DNA from: Malaya genurostris
Lineage: Eukaryota > Arthropoda > Insecta > Diptera > Culicidae
Reading direction: 5' to 3'
Length of the DNA: 64,000 nt
Assembly: GCF_030247185.1 (NCBI RefSeq)
Contig: NC_080572.1
Coordinates: forward strand, 230,393,336 to 230,457,335
The notes under the pieces were generated by a model. That model did no database searches and was not told where the DNA came from. It was given only the letters and a program-made list of their open reading frames with translations. The number at the start of each line of letters is the position of its first letter. Positions within the stretch are counted from its first letter, which is position 1. The position numbers were made by a program, and so were the translations under genes. Below, piece by piece: positions 1-13,239 of this stretch.

Positions 1-2806
1 TGGCTCTGTTAATGCAAGCTAATCCGCGAATGTGTGGGCAAATCGAGCAAACGAGAATGGAAACAGAGCAAAACGAGTGTGTATTAATCAATCAGGAAAG
101 GGAAAATTAGCATGAGTTTGAAATCGAACCTACATAGATCTCATATTATTCCTGCATTTCTGAACTGTTCACCGAAATGAGGGAAAAATTAGCTCGGCTA
201 TCCGTTAACCCGGAGAGACTCGTTCGGTCAATTCGTTCCAGGAATGCCTCCAACAGCTGATTTTAGGCTAAACTGTTTGCAAATTCGGGTTGAATTATGA
301 TTTATACTTTTGTTTTGTTTTAAACATAATCCTATGGCTTTATTGTGCGACTAAAGCAAATCAGTAGGGGTTAGGTCAGCCCACGTAAACACACACACAC
401 ACGTAAACATACCCACACCAACAAACACTCAAACACACGTTTAGAAGTCAACTCTTTGTAAATATAGTTCGTAGTTTTTGGGGAATTCGTGGGAACGAGC
501 AGAAGGAAAATACTGAAACAATAATATATTTTTGTGCATATTTTATATTTATATATATCTGTAGCAAGAAAAAAGCATACAAAACAAGAAAGTCGGAAAA
601 AGTCGGACGCATATAATAAAGGAAATCATTGTTTTGAAAATATGAAAGACGGCGTTATGATGTCGCATGAATTAGATAATTGCAAAAGGAAAACAAACAG
701 ACAAATAGACTGGTTTTTGGAGTTGTGAGGGGGGTCTGGGGTTAGGTGAAATCACTCCGTGATTAGGTTGTGAATGCTTCTAATTTTATGGACCATGAAT
801 TAAGTTAGGATGCAGTGAGGACAAAACGTTTCGGCACATGGTTTCGTTCGTTTCAATTTTTTGACTGCGATTTCGGCTCAGAAAGTTGGAAGGTTGGGTT
901 TAACATTGCTGCGAAACCTTAGGCAAAAATGAATTCGCTACATGAGTTTTTTGTTTAATTTCAATTGGTTTTGAATAGTGGCCTATTTGCAGTGTTTTTT
1001 GTTTCAAGTATATGGTATATTTTTTGTCAAATTTTTTCCGTGAGATAATTGAGTTTTTTTTTAATTCGGAGGACAGCCTTACAAGTGGAACTAATATGCT
1101 GCATATGTTTCATAGAAATAGTATTTCTGTTTGTACAATGATTAGTCAAAACACGGGTAAATTGAGATTGAGATTTGCTCATTTTCGGCTAGTATTTGTT
1201 GATAAAATATTTTCCATACTTTGACATATCAGATTTTATCCAAAACTAAAATCTTATCTTTTGTTTCAAAACCGTTACTTAGCCCTGATTTTAACCTTAC
1301 TTGTAAATTTCGTATTTTTATTGTTACTAAAGACATTCGATGGTATCGTAATTAGCAAATACGTAAGGATGCCATAGAAACATGACTATGAACCGACCTG
1401 AGTGGCGCCCGAGTTCAGCTGAACATGATTGGTTTCTTCTGTTAAATTAAATTGTTTCTTCTTGTTTTTAACATCCAATGTGGTTTAATTGGCAAAACAA
1501 ATTCCCCGGATTAGGAAAAGTTTCGGGCTCGATTTCCACTTTTACGGTACCTTTTTCGCCAATTCTCTTTTCTCTCTTTCATTCGTCAGCTTTTTGTCGT
1601 GAATACGACTTACTTTACTATTGGGCGCCTTTTCAAAATTTACCCTGAACAAGAATGGGTAGAATTGAGTTTAACGGAGCAACATAATTTTGTTTTATAA
1701 CATCGGAAATATGATCTGCAATTTATGTCAAAATTTCCAATGATATGAGATAATCACAAAAAACTCAGAATTAAAGTTTTCAAAAATGTTTGGTATGAAC
1801 GAGCTTTAGGGAGAAATTTAGTGCCAAAATAAGGCGCGCAAAATTTCCACCACATGAATTGAACGATTCGTCGCACAAAGCGTATCGAGAAAAACCGACA
1901 CATAGAAAAACCGAATATTTTCATTTGTTGAGTGCAGTGAGCTTACGACATACTTAGACAAGGGTTTGACAAGTAAGTTATTAAAATTTATGTCATATTA
2001 ATTCCCAATTTAAATTTAAAAGATGGCAAAAATCGATTTGTTGTGGATTTTTCAATTTATGAATGAATTTGAACATTGTAATTTTGATTTGAGTGGCTTT
2101 GTGCCCTACACAACCACTCATTATTTTGCTTTTATGTGCTCCGCCTTATAATTGTACCGTTACAATTGTGTACGTAATGCATAGAAAGTTTGCAAAATTC
2201 TCACATCCAATCAACTAGTACATGCGATTATCGATGTTCGAATATTTGGAAATGAAGCATGTATTCCCTGACATTACCCTCCCGCCTTTTTTTATTCTTT
2301 TTTTAGTTGAATACTGGAGTAAAATTTAAAATATTTGCTTTTCAATTTGGAATTTTCTACCAAAAAATAAACGCAATAGTCCCTGCTCGCATATCAGTCT
2401 CAATTCGATTTTCGCCATTTTTGAGTTAGCTATCCTTTATAAACTTTTAGAAATTGCAATAACAATAGTAAAACGTGAAAAAAAGTCAACTCCTGTCTGT
2501 CCCATATGCATACGGATATCGGAAAACTCTTTATAAATTTATCCGTTGATTGTAGCATTAGGGACAAAAAGCTTATTTATTTTGCCACATCCACAAATTG
2601 CTTGTCAAACAGAAAAAAAAATCGAAAGAAGTATTTTTCTTTGAAACATTTCCGATTCAGTGAGGCCCGTAAATGTGTTAATAACGCGGTTAAAGGGTAA
2701 ATTTGGATTATTATTTACTCTCCTAATTATTGTGGTGCCGCCGTGTATTTGTTTACAGTTTAAAAGTTGATCAAAGGTTCATCATTTGAGTTTAAAAATT
2801 GCAAGT
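1..2806. other. AT-rich non-coding sequence, no gene seen
   Basis: No open frame here has coding-like composition, splice-site support or a recognisable motif. The short frames are rich in Phe, Ile, Asn and Lys, as expected from AT-rich non-coding DNA. A short (AC)n run lies near 384-403. The tract is probably intergenic or intronic. Confidence 0.5.
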
Positions 2807-3207
2807 CGCTCCTTAATGCTGGAAACGTATACAGGGCAATCTTTTTAGTTCTTTGTACTATGGAACACGTTTTTAACAGGTACTTTTTCGTCATTTTTGA
2901 ATTAATTCATAATTCAGTCGCCAAAGAAAAAGAAACAAACCACCGGCAGCTGTCAAAGATGAACTTGATTCATCAGCAGTTCAATTGTGTCGTCATTGTG
3001 TAAAATCTAGATAGGTTTTGCACGATGACGACACAAATGAACTGTCGTTGAACCAAATTTATTTTTGACAGTTACCGTGTGTTTGTTTCGTTTTGCGACT
3101 GCAAACTAAGAATTGGAAAATGACGAAAAAGTGCCTGTTAAAAACGTGTTTCCCAGTGAAAAGAACTAAAACGATTGCCCTGCATGCATTTCCAGTATCA
3201 GGGAGTG
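2807..3207. repeat. Foldback (long imperfect palindrome), about 195-bp arms
   Basis: The left arm (about 2807-3004) and right arm (about 3012-3207) are reverse complements of each other along their whole length, with a spacer of only about 8 bp. Shared blocks include 'acagggcaatc', 'acacgtttttaacagg', 'actttttcgtcattt' and 'gtgtcgtcat'. Because the arms match, related short open frames appear on the two strands; that is a by-product of the inverted repeat, not evidence of a protein. A transcript through it would form a long hairpin. No transposase or clear target duplication is visible, so it looks like a non-autonomous foldback or MITE. Confidence 0.7.
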
Positions 3208-4560
3208 ATATTTGTATAAAAAGATAGTGTGAGGCGAGTTGCAATTTTTAAATTCAGACGATGAACTTTTGATGAACTTTTAAACTGTGAACAAACCACC
3301 GGTGGCTGTCAAAAAAAGTTCATTCTGTTCATTTTTTGAGGGTATGTCATGTTCGTGTAAAACCTTGATGCTGGTAACGCATACAGGGCAATCTTATTAG
3401 TTCTTTTCAGTGTGGAACACTTTTTCGTCATTTTTCAATATTTAATTTGCAGTTGCAAAACAAAACAAACACACGGCAGCTGTCAAAGATGAACTTGACT
3501 CATCGGTAGTTCATTTGTGTCGTCATCGTGTAAAACCTAATTAACACATTCAAATTAGAATGAACACATAAACAAACCACTGATAACTGTTTAAATTAGT
3601 TCATTAGCACGTATTTAAACTAGAATGATCGCAATGAACACACAAACAAACCACTGAAAGCTGTCAAAATTGATTCATTTTTGTTTATTTTTGTGAGGTT
3701 ATGTCATGTTCGTGTCAAACCCAATTAAAAGATGACGTCACGAATGAACACGTGATGAATAAAGTTCATTCTTGACAGTCATCAGTTGTTTAGTTACATG
3801 GTCAATTAGGTTTTGCCCGGTGACGACACAAATGAACTGTCGATGAATCAATTTCATCTTTGACAGCTATCGGTGGTTTGTTTTCACTGGAATGACAAGG
3901 AACACAATGGAATGATACCAAAATAACATGGAACAGCATGGAATGATATGGGATGAACATGTAAACAAACACTGAACACTGATAGCTGTAAAACGGTGTT
4001 CATCCAGCTCATTTGGAGAGGTTATGTCATGTTCTAATCAAATTTTTTATCGTGACGTCACAAATGAACAAGCATTCTTCCTTGACAGTCCAGCGGTACT
4101 GTTTACAAGTAAGCTGAAAAATATTCATTTAACTTATCGCAAACAATCATCTTTACACTTCGCAGCTAGCCCTTTTATTTAATTAATCTTCAAAACAAAT
4201 CAAATCTAATCGGCAACAAATGTTTTCAAACTCTATTCAGGCCAGATGAACCGTGATCGGTTTCAACCGTGTGTCAACAGACAAACAAAAAAAAACTCTT
4301 TTTACAAACAATACTGCCGAACTGTCAAAATGCGTTCATCGGATTGAAGTTAGCAGTGACGGTAAAAAACCTAATACTGGTGGTTTGTGTTACATTTCTA
4401 ATATCTCGTATTCAAATTAGAGTGAACATGAATGAACAAATCACCTTCAGCTATCAAATGATGTTCATTTAGTAAATTTTGTGAGGTTATGTCGTGTTCT
4501 TGCAAAACTTAATCAGACATACAAACAAACCACCGGTACATGACAAACATCAATTTTATT
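3208..4560. repeat. Cluster of diverged units of the same foldback family
   Basis: A third, direct-orientation copy of the arm occupies about 3360-3545 ('acagggcaatcttattag', 'gtgtcgtcatcgtg'). Shorter units follow to about 4560. They share a motif that reads roughly 'aacaaaccac', then an 'agctgtcaaa' block, then 'gttcat', in both orientations, often next to 'gaggttatgtcatgttc'. Related fragments recur near 44860-44960, 48930-49280 and 50110-50360. I see no coding capacity. Confidence 0.55.
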
Positions 4561-6910
4561 CATAAATAAATCCAAACGTTTTGTGTTTTTGAAATAATAA
4601 AATCGATTAGATTTCGTTTTGATTCTTAATGTATTTACCCGAAATCATTATTTCAGAGTTTTCTACAAATTCGCGTATATTACTTGTCTCAGATTAGGTA
4701 TTATACCGTATGTATTCTACGTAGAAAACGTGTACAAAAATCGAACGTTCTGCATGCCGCCAACCCTGGTTTCCAACATTTTCCCGCTAAAAATCTGTTC
4801 ATCAGTTGATGCCCGCAACTACTCCAACATCTTCACACTTGGATTGTACCATTGGTGTAGCAAATCCAAGCATGCCATCTTTCTCGTATTACCCAAACCT
4901 GAGTCACTGTAATATTTTTTTTGACAAAAAAGTCAGGGATCTTGGATTGCTCAAGCAAAAGAGTAAGAATGAGGCACTATCAAAAAAATGGCACTTTTGT
5001 GCGAAAATGTCAAACAAGACCAGTCCTCGACGTTGTTTTCCAAAGAAAGGTTAATAGTTGACGTAAGAACAGTGATGACATTGAATCCGTAATGTAGAAA
5101 ACAACTAAAAAAAAAAATGTCATCCGATATGTTGACAACTATTCAAGCTTTATATTGAACATGACGTGTCGTTGGAATGACGATCCGACGAATGATCATA
5201 ATTATCGGAAACCTGAATCCATTCGCCAGCATACCGAGATTTACATACGTCATCTTCAAAATACATTCGAAGCTTTCTCCTAACTTAGTTTTAGTAAAAA
5301 AAGGAAAATAGTTTTTGAATAATCGTTATTTTCAATTTATAATCAATGTCGTTAAATTAAAAAAAGAAACAGCATAATGCAGTTAATACAGGACAAAGAT
5401 TTAACACGCCCTTATTTCTAATCAAAATTACGTACATTGTAATGTAATGGGCTACGTGACACATGATCTGTCAATGAGACCTTAAATCTTTTTTGTTGTG
5501 TGTTTTCAAATTCCAACGGACTGTCGAAATTGCACGGAAATAAAGGAATGAGACCCCCCCCCCCAAACTGGTTGAAGTCATACGTCTGTTTGTCTATGTT
5601 TCTTCTTTGAGCTGAATTGTATAGAAATTTGCTCGAAAAGAATTATTCATTAATTATCTTCTGATCGGGAGTATCCTTTGAAAACAACACTTCATTTTCA
5701 ATACAACAAAATGTGTATATTGCTGGTTAAATCAGATAAGACAAAATAAAGAAAAAACGCGAAAATACAAATTGCCTTATACAGACATAACAAATTATCG
5801 TATATATATATTAGCTCTTAGTTATTGAAACAATGAAAACAATTATAACTAAACACAATATGAGTGTATGTATAATAATCGAAGTGAAACACAACAATAA
5901 GCTGTGTGCAGTGGTAGTAGACAAACCAACCAACCAGCTTTGTAGGTAATCTTGCTTTCGTTCTGGTATCGAATTGATTTTTCTTCTGTTTAGAGTATAG
6001 TTGTATAAAAAAAAGTATCCTTCCTTCATAAGTTTTCATGTGATTTATGGGGCTGAAACAATTATGGACACATAATTACTAGGTTATATAATAAGCTATG
6101 AGTTTTTTTTAACTTATTTTGGGTGAAGATTATTACACAATAATAAACATTTTTACTGCTTTGCTTATCTCAAATAATTAGTTATTGGAACTTGTTTTTA
6201 TAAAATAATGTATGGTTGCATAAGCGCGAGAATAATAACCAACAACAAGTATAAGAAAATAGAAATACACACAGAAACACTTTTACTAACTAATTCAATC
6301 AATTTAGAGAGACTGGAAATTTCTATATATTAATACACTATTAGGTTTTATGTAACTATTTTGTACGGCAAATACTGGTAACAACAAACAAATGCTATTA
6401 ATATTATTAATCAGTTATAATCAGTTGGTCAACATTAACTTTAGTGCGCGTCACGTTTACTTTTCACTAAACAAACAAAAAAAAACACATACAAATATAC
6501 ATACATGCAAGCAAACTGCAAGAGATTAGTAGTGATCGTTTCTGTACTATTATTAAAACAACAAATACATACAATTACTATTTGTTTCACCCAAGTAAAC
6601 AAACAAATTTGCAAGTCAGTAACTTTTAGTAGTATATTTAGCGTTTATCTTTAGTGGTTTCTTGATTGTCGCCGATTGTCGAGACTATATATTTTGGCCG
6701 TTTCTAAGCAGATCGCAATACTTTGCGCCGATGGTTACGTATAACAATAAATAATCAGAAATATCAGACCACTAGGCCACCGACTTCGATTGATGGGTGT
6801 TTGCTTTTGTTTTAGTTAGGCACCAGCTCTAAGGAAGCGCTCCAAAAAAAAAATATAAAGGTGCATTCCTGCTGTTGATGGAGAGGCTAGGAGGAAACCC
6901 TGCTAGCCAC
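4561..6910. other. AT-rich unique-looking tract with an 11-C homopolymer
   Basis: No supported gene. Frames around 4619-5054 have no recognised domain and no splice or start context. A run of 11 C lies at 5554-5564. From about 5690 the plus strand is A-rich with many 'aaacaaac' words, resembling a 3' UTR or intron of a plus-strand gene; this is inference from composition only. Confidence 0.35.
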
Positions 6911-7329
6911 TGACTGATGGGGTTCTAGAGAGGGTAGGGCATAGACTGTCAGGTTGGCACTTTTATGTATTCGTTTTGTTCGTTCAATCATTTGAAATAT
7001 GCGTAGCGAGTAGGATTGACTTTTTTTCCTATCATAATTTTTACTAGCAGTCACTGAACCATCGCCTGAAAATCACATGGCAAGTGGGTGGGATTACATT
7101 AGATTTTTGTTTTACTGATGGGTTTTGACTGATGGGGTTCTAGAGAGGGTAGGGCATAGACTGTCAGGTTGGCACTTTTATGTATTCGTTTTGTTCGTTC
7201 AATCATTTGAAATATGCGTAGCGAGTAGGATTGACTTTTTTTCCTATCATAATTTTTACTAGCAGTCACTGAACCATCGCCTGAAAATCACATGGCAAGT
7301 GGGTGGGATTACATTAGATTTTTGTTTTA
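6911..7329. repeat. Exact tandem duplication, 215-bp period
   Basis: The segment starting 'tgactgatggggttctag' at 6911 starts again at 7126. I read the two copies base by base and found no difference over about 204 bp, up to 7329. The first copy then continues 'actgatgggtttt' into the second. The surrounding sequence is diverged, so this is either a very recent duplication or an assembly artefact. Confidence 0.85.
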
Positions 7330-10300
7330 TTTGATTCGGGTTATTATTCGACTAAATAGGCGGCACTAACGTGCGGGTCAATATTAGTAATTCACTGAGC
7401 CTTGTGTATGTGTTATTACTTCTTCTTATTCATGGTTCATTTTTAAGTACTAATAATGCCTTATTATGAGTATATGGATTCTATGCATACATTTTATATG
7501 AAAAAAAACGGGGAGAAAAAATAGTTACAAAAATACAAAAACTGAACAAAACAGTAATACAATTAAACATTGCAAAATGATTTTTTGTTCATTTATTTAG
7601 AGATTCTGTTGATTATCACATTCCTTGGTTCATTTCGTTCCGTTTGCGTGCGTTATCTTTTATCAGTTGTGAGCCTCTGTTTTCATATTTTCGCACTGCG
7701 ACCTTTTGAGTACTGGGATTTATTTCTTGCTTTAATTATTATTGTCTCTTAAACATCGATTCGGGATTGCATTGGGAAACTGTAACAATAAGAAATTTCT
7801 ATAAAGAACTTTCTTTGAACAGAAATAATATCAATCGTCTAGCATGCTCTGCAAGCGTCGCGTCGAAAATACTCCTATTCCTTGGAAGTAATCTCCAAAT
7901 CAATAGAAAAAATTTTCTTGTGAGGAGACAGCTTGTGTCGCATGGATTGGAAACAATGACAATCCGAAGGAGCCGTACCTAGACAATACGATGGATACGG
8001 TGTGCGACTGCCCATTTGGCTTTTTCCTAGATACGTTTTGAGGGGCCTTTGGGAAAAACCATTTATTTTCAACATTTCAAGAATATTCTGCGAAATTTTC
8101 AAGCCTTTCGAAACAAAACTCTGGAAGTTATGGGCCTTTATCTTTGCTTATCTCATACTGCAAAGAAGCAAAAACTCGGCTCGCAAGCCCAAGAGTTCGG
8201 CTTCGATTGACTTGAAAATTCGACAAAACATGATTTTTCGAAAGTGTTAGACCCTCGCGTTCCCCAGAAAAATAAATTGTTTCCTTCGAGTTTATGGACA
8301 ATAAACATTAAGTGCGTTTTTCTCGAAAGCAAGCTTTGAAAGTCCGTGTCCATCGTCATTTGAAAACTACTTGACCAATTTTTTTTCTGATTCTGCACAC
8401 ACTCTACATGTAAAATACCAGATCCCATCGTTTTCCTTGGGGAGGTTTTACAGCTACAAAATGGTGAACTAATAAGAACTATCAAAATGCGGGATTCTTT
8501 TCTGACTTTCAGTAGGGCCAAATAATGGAATTCTTCACGATATTTGAACACTGTTCGGAGCAGTTTTCTCGAACACAAACCACCCAAATGCTAGCCTTAT
8601 TTGTGATCATTTGGTGCAAATTTCGTACTATGAAAAATACAAAAAGTTAATCAAATTATCCTAGATTTGCACTAAACTCCATTTTGTCCACTTTTCGTTG
8701 TAATTTTCTCCAATGCAAACTACCAGCAGCAGGATGGAATAATTTCTTCGAAGTGGAATGGAAAAAATGAAGCTTTCCATTTATCAATCTCTAATTGTAC
8801 CTTAGATTAGAACGGAATGGAGAAAAGCACAACTTTAAGCAACAAAGCTCCTCGAATGTTTAATATGAAAGTTGGTAAACGATGTTTTCATTTCGCTTGT
8901 TTATCTAGAGATTTAGATTGAGCATATTTCACTTAGAAACAGCATTTCAACAAATTATGATAAGGGAAGGTTTCCTGGTTTGAGACGCATCAAAGGTAGA
9001 ACATCAATCATAGGAGATCAATGTTAGATTTACACAACAAAGACCTTCGGAGGGTAATAATTACAGTTCTGAGCAGTTATTTTTTCATTTTCTTGACCAA
9101 ACATTTCTGTTTTGTTAATGATAAACAAGAAAAATGAAATGGAATGAGAAGAATTTTTTGACAGCAAATACTGGTGTATAAATCAAGCAACCAATCTTTG
9201 CATTATTACAGATCAATATTTCGCCTTTTGTGGTTTTATGGCAGCTCTATAGTAGCATGTAGGACTGATGCGTTTTTAATAGCAATTCTATATATGTATT
9301 TAAAGCAAATATACGATATCGTTTTGAGGCGTATCCATTATTTCGGTTGTCAAGTGTTTTTTGTCATAATCTGGATGTACGATGCTTGTTTCAAGCATGG
9401 TAGCATGTTCATGAGACCGCAACATTTGAAACAATCTGCCGCTCCCAAGCGAAATATTCTCATCGTAAATATAAAACGCTAATTACTTTCGTAAGCATAA
9501 TTGATTATGAGGGTTGGAACTAATTTTGCGTTGCGAAACAGTTATCACATGTCACAGCTATTTTGAAACCAAAGCTACGTGTTTCTATAGGTTGAAATTT
9601 CACTGTCACTGTTACACAAACTTTGCATTCCGTTAAATACTTGTAAGAAATTAATGGTACTCTTTTGATTTATTTCACTCTAAATTTGGAGTATAAAACG
9701 CAGCAAAGTTGCTCGTTCTGGTGAAATACAGAAATTAGCCCAATTTATACAGAAGAACCGAACATATTCATGACATGTTCATTTTTGCTTGGGTGCCATG
9801 CCGTCTAGCGGAAACAATTGCTCCGAAATCGCACATTGGACGACGCATACCGAGTGCAGATGGAACACGCGCACCAATGAGGTAGAAACAGGTGGGGCAG
9901 ACACAACTCTTTTGTGCTAGTGAAATTAATTTTGCTTCAGCAAGCCAAGTAAAACTAAAAACCACGTCTTGCTTTCGTCACACCGTTCGAACTAGTGGGC
10001 ATTGAAGCAAAGCTTGTTTATTTTTCATGTATGTCGTCATACAGAACTATTTACAAAGTTTTGATTAAGCAAGCAAGCCATGTGGTTTGCATCACCTATT
10101 TATTACATTGCACACGCACTGCGAACGGCTGTCATTTGAAATGTAGTGCTCCGGTCTGGATGAAATTTGTGTGCATTCTGTGTATTGGTATTAGTGTTAG
10201 CTTTAGCTTCATATATAGGCTAGCCGACGCGCACGGTGTCGACTTGCTGACATTTGTTTGTGTACCGCTCACGATGAAGGAATCGTCAAGTCATCATCTT

Positions 10301-10640
10301 GGTACCTCTCGGTACCTACAAATCAAAACCGTTTCGAAAATACCCATATTGTAACTATTTTCAAGGAATATCAATAAACCGGAAGTCGCCATTTCGGATG
10401 TCGGAACGACCCCAAACATTGTTTTCCGGCCCCTACTCATCAAATCAATTCCGAAAATATTTATATGATTAGGTTTCAAAACATTCACTGCACAAACTTC
10501 ACAAGATCACGGGGTGCAGCTGAGTTGCATCTGTACCTTCATCTTTTGGTACCGAGAGACGAGCTCGTGCAAGAACTGTGTGAAATCCGGGCGGTCGCGT
10601 TTGGCAAGGACGCCAGTAGTCATCAAGGTGGTGAGTACAG
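7330..10640. other. Non-coding, repeat-derived sequence
   Basis: Open frames here (for example minus strand 8153-8587, 144 codons, and plus strand 9995-10354, 119 codons) show no domain, no splice context and AT-driven composition, so I do not call them genes. The stretch 10290-10470 ('aaaccggaagtcgccatttc', 'tccggcccc') resembles a dispersed mosquito repeat carrying a 'ccggaagtcgcc' word. Confidence 0.35.
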
Positions 10641-10659
10641 ATGGTCAGATAAGCATTGT

Positions 10660-10905
10660 TTCAAACCAGAACCAGACCCGTACCCGAACAAAAATAAAAA
10701 ATGTTTACCCGTACCCAAGATAATTTTTTTTTCAAAATTCGAACTCGACCCGTACCGATAAAAAAATCTACCCGTACACGACCCGAACCCGACTCGTACC
10801 AGTTGAAAATGAAAAAAATCGGAATCCGTACCCGACCCGAACCCGACAAACACATCTGTTTTCTGTACCCGAACCTGACCGATACCCGTCGAGTTTGTAT
10901 TCCAT
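10660..10905. repeat. Degenerate simple repeat built on 'acccgaacccgacccg'
   Basis: Roughly 250 bp are dominated by reiterated 'cccgaaccc', 'cccgtaccc' and 'gacccga' words on the plus strand, with AT-rich interruptions. Frames on both strands are open and give repetitive Pro/Arg/Thr-rich or Gly/Ser/Arg-rich products, as expected of low-complexity DNA. It ends next to 'ccatctctagtgatg', which resembles the terminus of a hAT-like element, so it may be the inside of a decayed transposon. Confidence 0.55.
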
Positions 10906-10969
10906 CTCTAGTGATGAGGTAGTGGGTAAAAACGATATTTTATTCAAACTAAAAATTGATCCTTTATTG

Positions 10970-12134
10970 TACGAGGTTAAACTTGAGCTTAATAAAATCG
11001 GATGAAATTTAATTCCTTGACGAATTTTCAAACTTTTGATCGAACGCTCTTCATCAAGTTCCGGACAAGTGTTGCATCGCATTTTTTGGACGCTTGAGCC
11101 CAAATTTTTTTGATCTCCTGCATGTTCTCAGTTGCCTTACCAGTCTTCTTGAAGACCCTCTTCACGATTGTCCAGTAACGTTCGATGGGTCGAAGCTGAG
11201 GGCAATTTGGTGAATTGATATTTTTCTCAACGAAATTCATACCCTTTTCCACAAGTCAATTAAGAGTGGTTTTGGCATAGTGAGCCGACGCTAAATCCGG
11301 CCAAAACAGTGAAGGTGTGCTATGCTTTTTATGTAAAGGCAGCAATCTCTTCTGAAGACACTCAGATGTATAGATTTCTGCCTTTATAGTTCCAGTAGTG
11401 TAAAAAATGGTTTACTTCAAACCACAGAAACATATTTCTTGCTATACCAGTACTTTTCGACCGAATTTCTCCACTTGAATCGACCTGTCCGCATCGCTCA
11501 CATCCTCCCCAACGACGACAGTAAAGTATTGTGGACCTGGAAGGGGTTTTGAGTCCTCCTTTACATAAGTCTCATCGTTCATCAAAACGCATGCATCCGG
11601 ACACTGCAAAAAACGCGAATACAATTCCCGGGCCCTTGTTACTGTTCACTTCTTCTGTTCTACACATTTTTGTTCGAGATTTGCTGCTTCTTGTAGGTCT
11701 TCAGGTGATTTCGCCTCTTGACACGTTGGATCATTCCGACACTCGTTCCTGGCCAAACCACGTATTGACATTGATTTGTTCTTCATGATTAGAGATACCA
11801 CTTTCTGGTCCAGCTTCGGGTTGGAAGAACTGGATTTTCTGTCTCTTCCTGGTAGCTCATCCAAATAATAGTGTTCCCCAAACTTATTAATGATGGTTTT
11901 CACACTGATATGATGAATTTCAAACCGCTTCGCCAATTTTCGCCTAGTAATATCCTTCTCACTGCGCCATGTGTCCGAAACCTTAATTTTCACTGCCTTC
12001 TCAATACGCGACATTTTGAAAACGCAGAATTTCAACCGCACAAACCAGTAAACAAACGAAAGCTGACAGCCAAACGCACAGCATGCTGTGATCTGAGCAA
12101 TAAGAACCATCACAAATACATGCGTACAACACAA
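10970..12134 (-). pseudogene. Tc1/mariner superfamily D,D37E transposase, decayed
   Basis: Reading the minus strand, the N-terminal half (12134-11646) contains an HTH-like region (RKLAKRFEIHHISVKTIINK). The first catalytic Asp lies in LMNDETYVKED followed by PLPGPQYFT (11624-11442). The second Asp is in FWPDLASAHYAKTT (about 11300), and the catalytic Glu in NCPQLRPIERYWTIVKR (about 11180). There are 37 residues between second Asp and Glu, the D,D37E signature. An in-frame TGA falls 13 residues after the second Asp, and the three parts are in different frames, so the copy is dead. Known mosquito ITmD37E elements have the same motif order. I did not find convincing terminal inverted repeats. 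Confidence 0.85.
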
Positions 12135-12231
12135 ATATAGTTTAAAGACCGTGTCAGAAAATGTTACGTGACTTTTACAGAGGATTTTCCGATATTCAAA
12201 AGTTTTTTTTTGGGTAAAGTTAACGTTTCGT

Positions 12232-13222
12232 TCAGTAAAAAGTTATTTTACAGAGTACGTTCATGTCTTTTGGAACGAAGGTAGCAATCTTTCGTTGATT
12301 TCGCGTCATGGTAAGGCGCAAGATTTTGTTTGCCAAAAGACAGTAGGATCCTTGTGGCTTCGATTCATCGGTGGAAGTTTTTGCAAACATCCATTTATGT
12401 ACATTTAGTTGTTTGTCGCAGCAGTTGTGATAACAGTTCGAAAAATCGTATCGTAGACTCAATTTGCTTGCCAGACCATAACTTATCAAATTTTTCGCTT
12501 TGAATCGATGTTTTGGACTGCAATACTTACCTTTCAGCGGATCCAAGGCCAGATGTTATGTACTCGAGCCCTGACTTGAAAGGAATCTTATGTCGTTTTT
12601 GCTTGATGCCAAACCTAACCCAGTTTCCACCCTAACTGCTGTCAAACCGTTTGTTTGAAGCTAGTTTCGAACCTAGTTTTAACGTTGTTGAACTGAAAAT
12701 CGAGTCAGCTTCGAACCTGGTTGTTATATCAGGTTTGCTCAAACCCCCGTTGCTAAGTGCGAAATCAACACAGTTTCGTGAAAAGTGTTTGTTTGATGAA
12801 ACTACCCTGGGTCAGTTTCAGTTTTCTCAAGCGAAAATGACATTAGTGTCCATTGCATCGTGGTACTGGTCAGGGAATAGTCCCGTCGGCTGCGAAGTTT
12901 GTTGAAACAGATGGTCAAATTTCGCATCGGAATGTAATAGTAACCTGACTTCGCTTCACTTATCCTCCTCACACCGTATAATAATGTGACTTCAGAATGG
13001 ATTTTTTACTCGAATTTTATGTAGCTATCGTTGTCCACGATTTTACGGTTCGAATTTCCAGAATGTGTCGCGTAGTACATCGTTCGAACTTCGGTTCTTA
13101 TCTATGCTTCTTGTTTCGAGCTGCATTTTGGCTGTTTCTGCATTTTGAAGCATACTACCTTGATCAAAAAGCTTCCGGAATTTATTCAGAAATTGAAAAA
13201 TACAAGATTATCCATCAAATTT
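12232..13222 (-). pseudogene. Second D,D37E transposase remnant, interrupted
   Basis: Minus strand 12985-13170 aligns with the first-Asp region of the element at 25588-26850: GNSNRKIVDNDSYIKF here against GNLNCMIMDDETYVKL there. Minus strand 12232-12546 aligns with its second-Asp region (KPQGSYCLLA, FVPKDMN). The catalytic WPD motif is mutated to WQT and the Glu region is missing. About 430 bp of unrelated sequence (roughly 12550-12984) separates the two halves and is probably a later insertion. Confidence 0.65.
12550..12984. mobile_element. Probable insertion splitting the D37E remnant
   Basis: This block interrupts two transposase pieces that are contiguous in the related copy at 25588-26850. 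It contains repeated 'gtttcgaacctagtt' and 'cttcgaacctggtt' words. I could not define termini or a target duplication, and no coding region is visible. Confidence 0.35.
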
Positions 13223-13239
13223 GATATTGTCCTCTTCAT

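Noticed and set aside
2767..3244. Two related small proteins encoded on opposite strands
   Set aside because: Their similarity is explained by the palindromic DNA; there is no independent coding evidence.
8153..8587. 144-codon minus-strand frame
   Set aside because: No domain, no splice or start support, and composition typical of AT-rich non-coding DNA.
9768..9965. GC-richer short frame that briefly looked histone-like
   Set aside because: No histone-fold motif could be matched in any of the frames.
9995..10354. 119-codon plus-strand frame
   Set aside because: It runs into a dispersed repeat at about 10290 and has no recognisable motif.
10465..11103. Several overlapping Pro/Arg- and Gly/Ser-rich frames
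   Set aside because: Low-complexity repeat is open on both strands; not genes.
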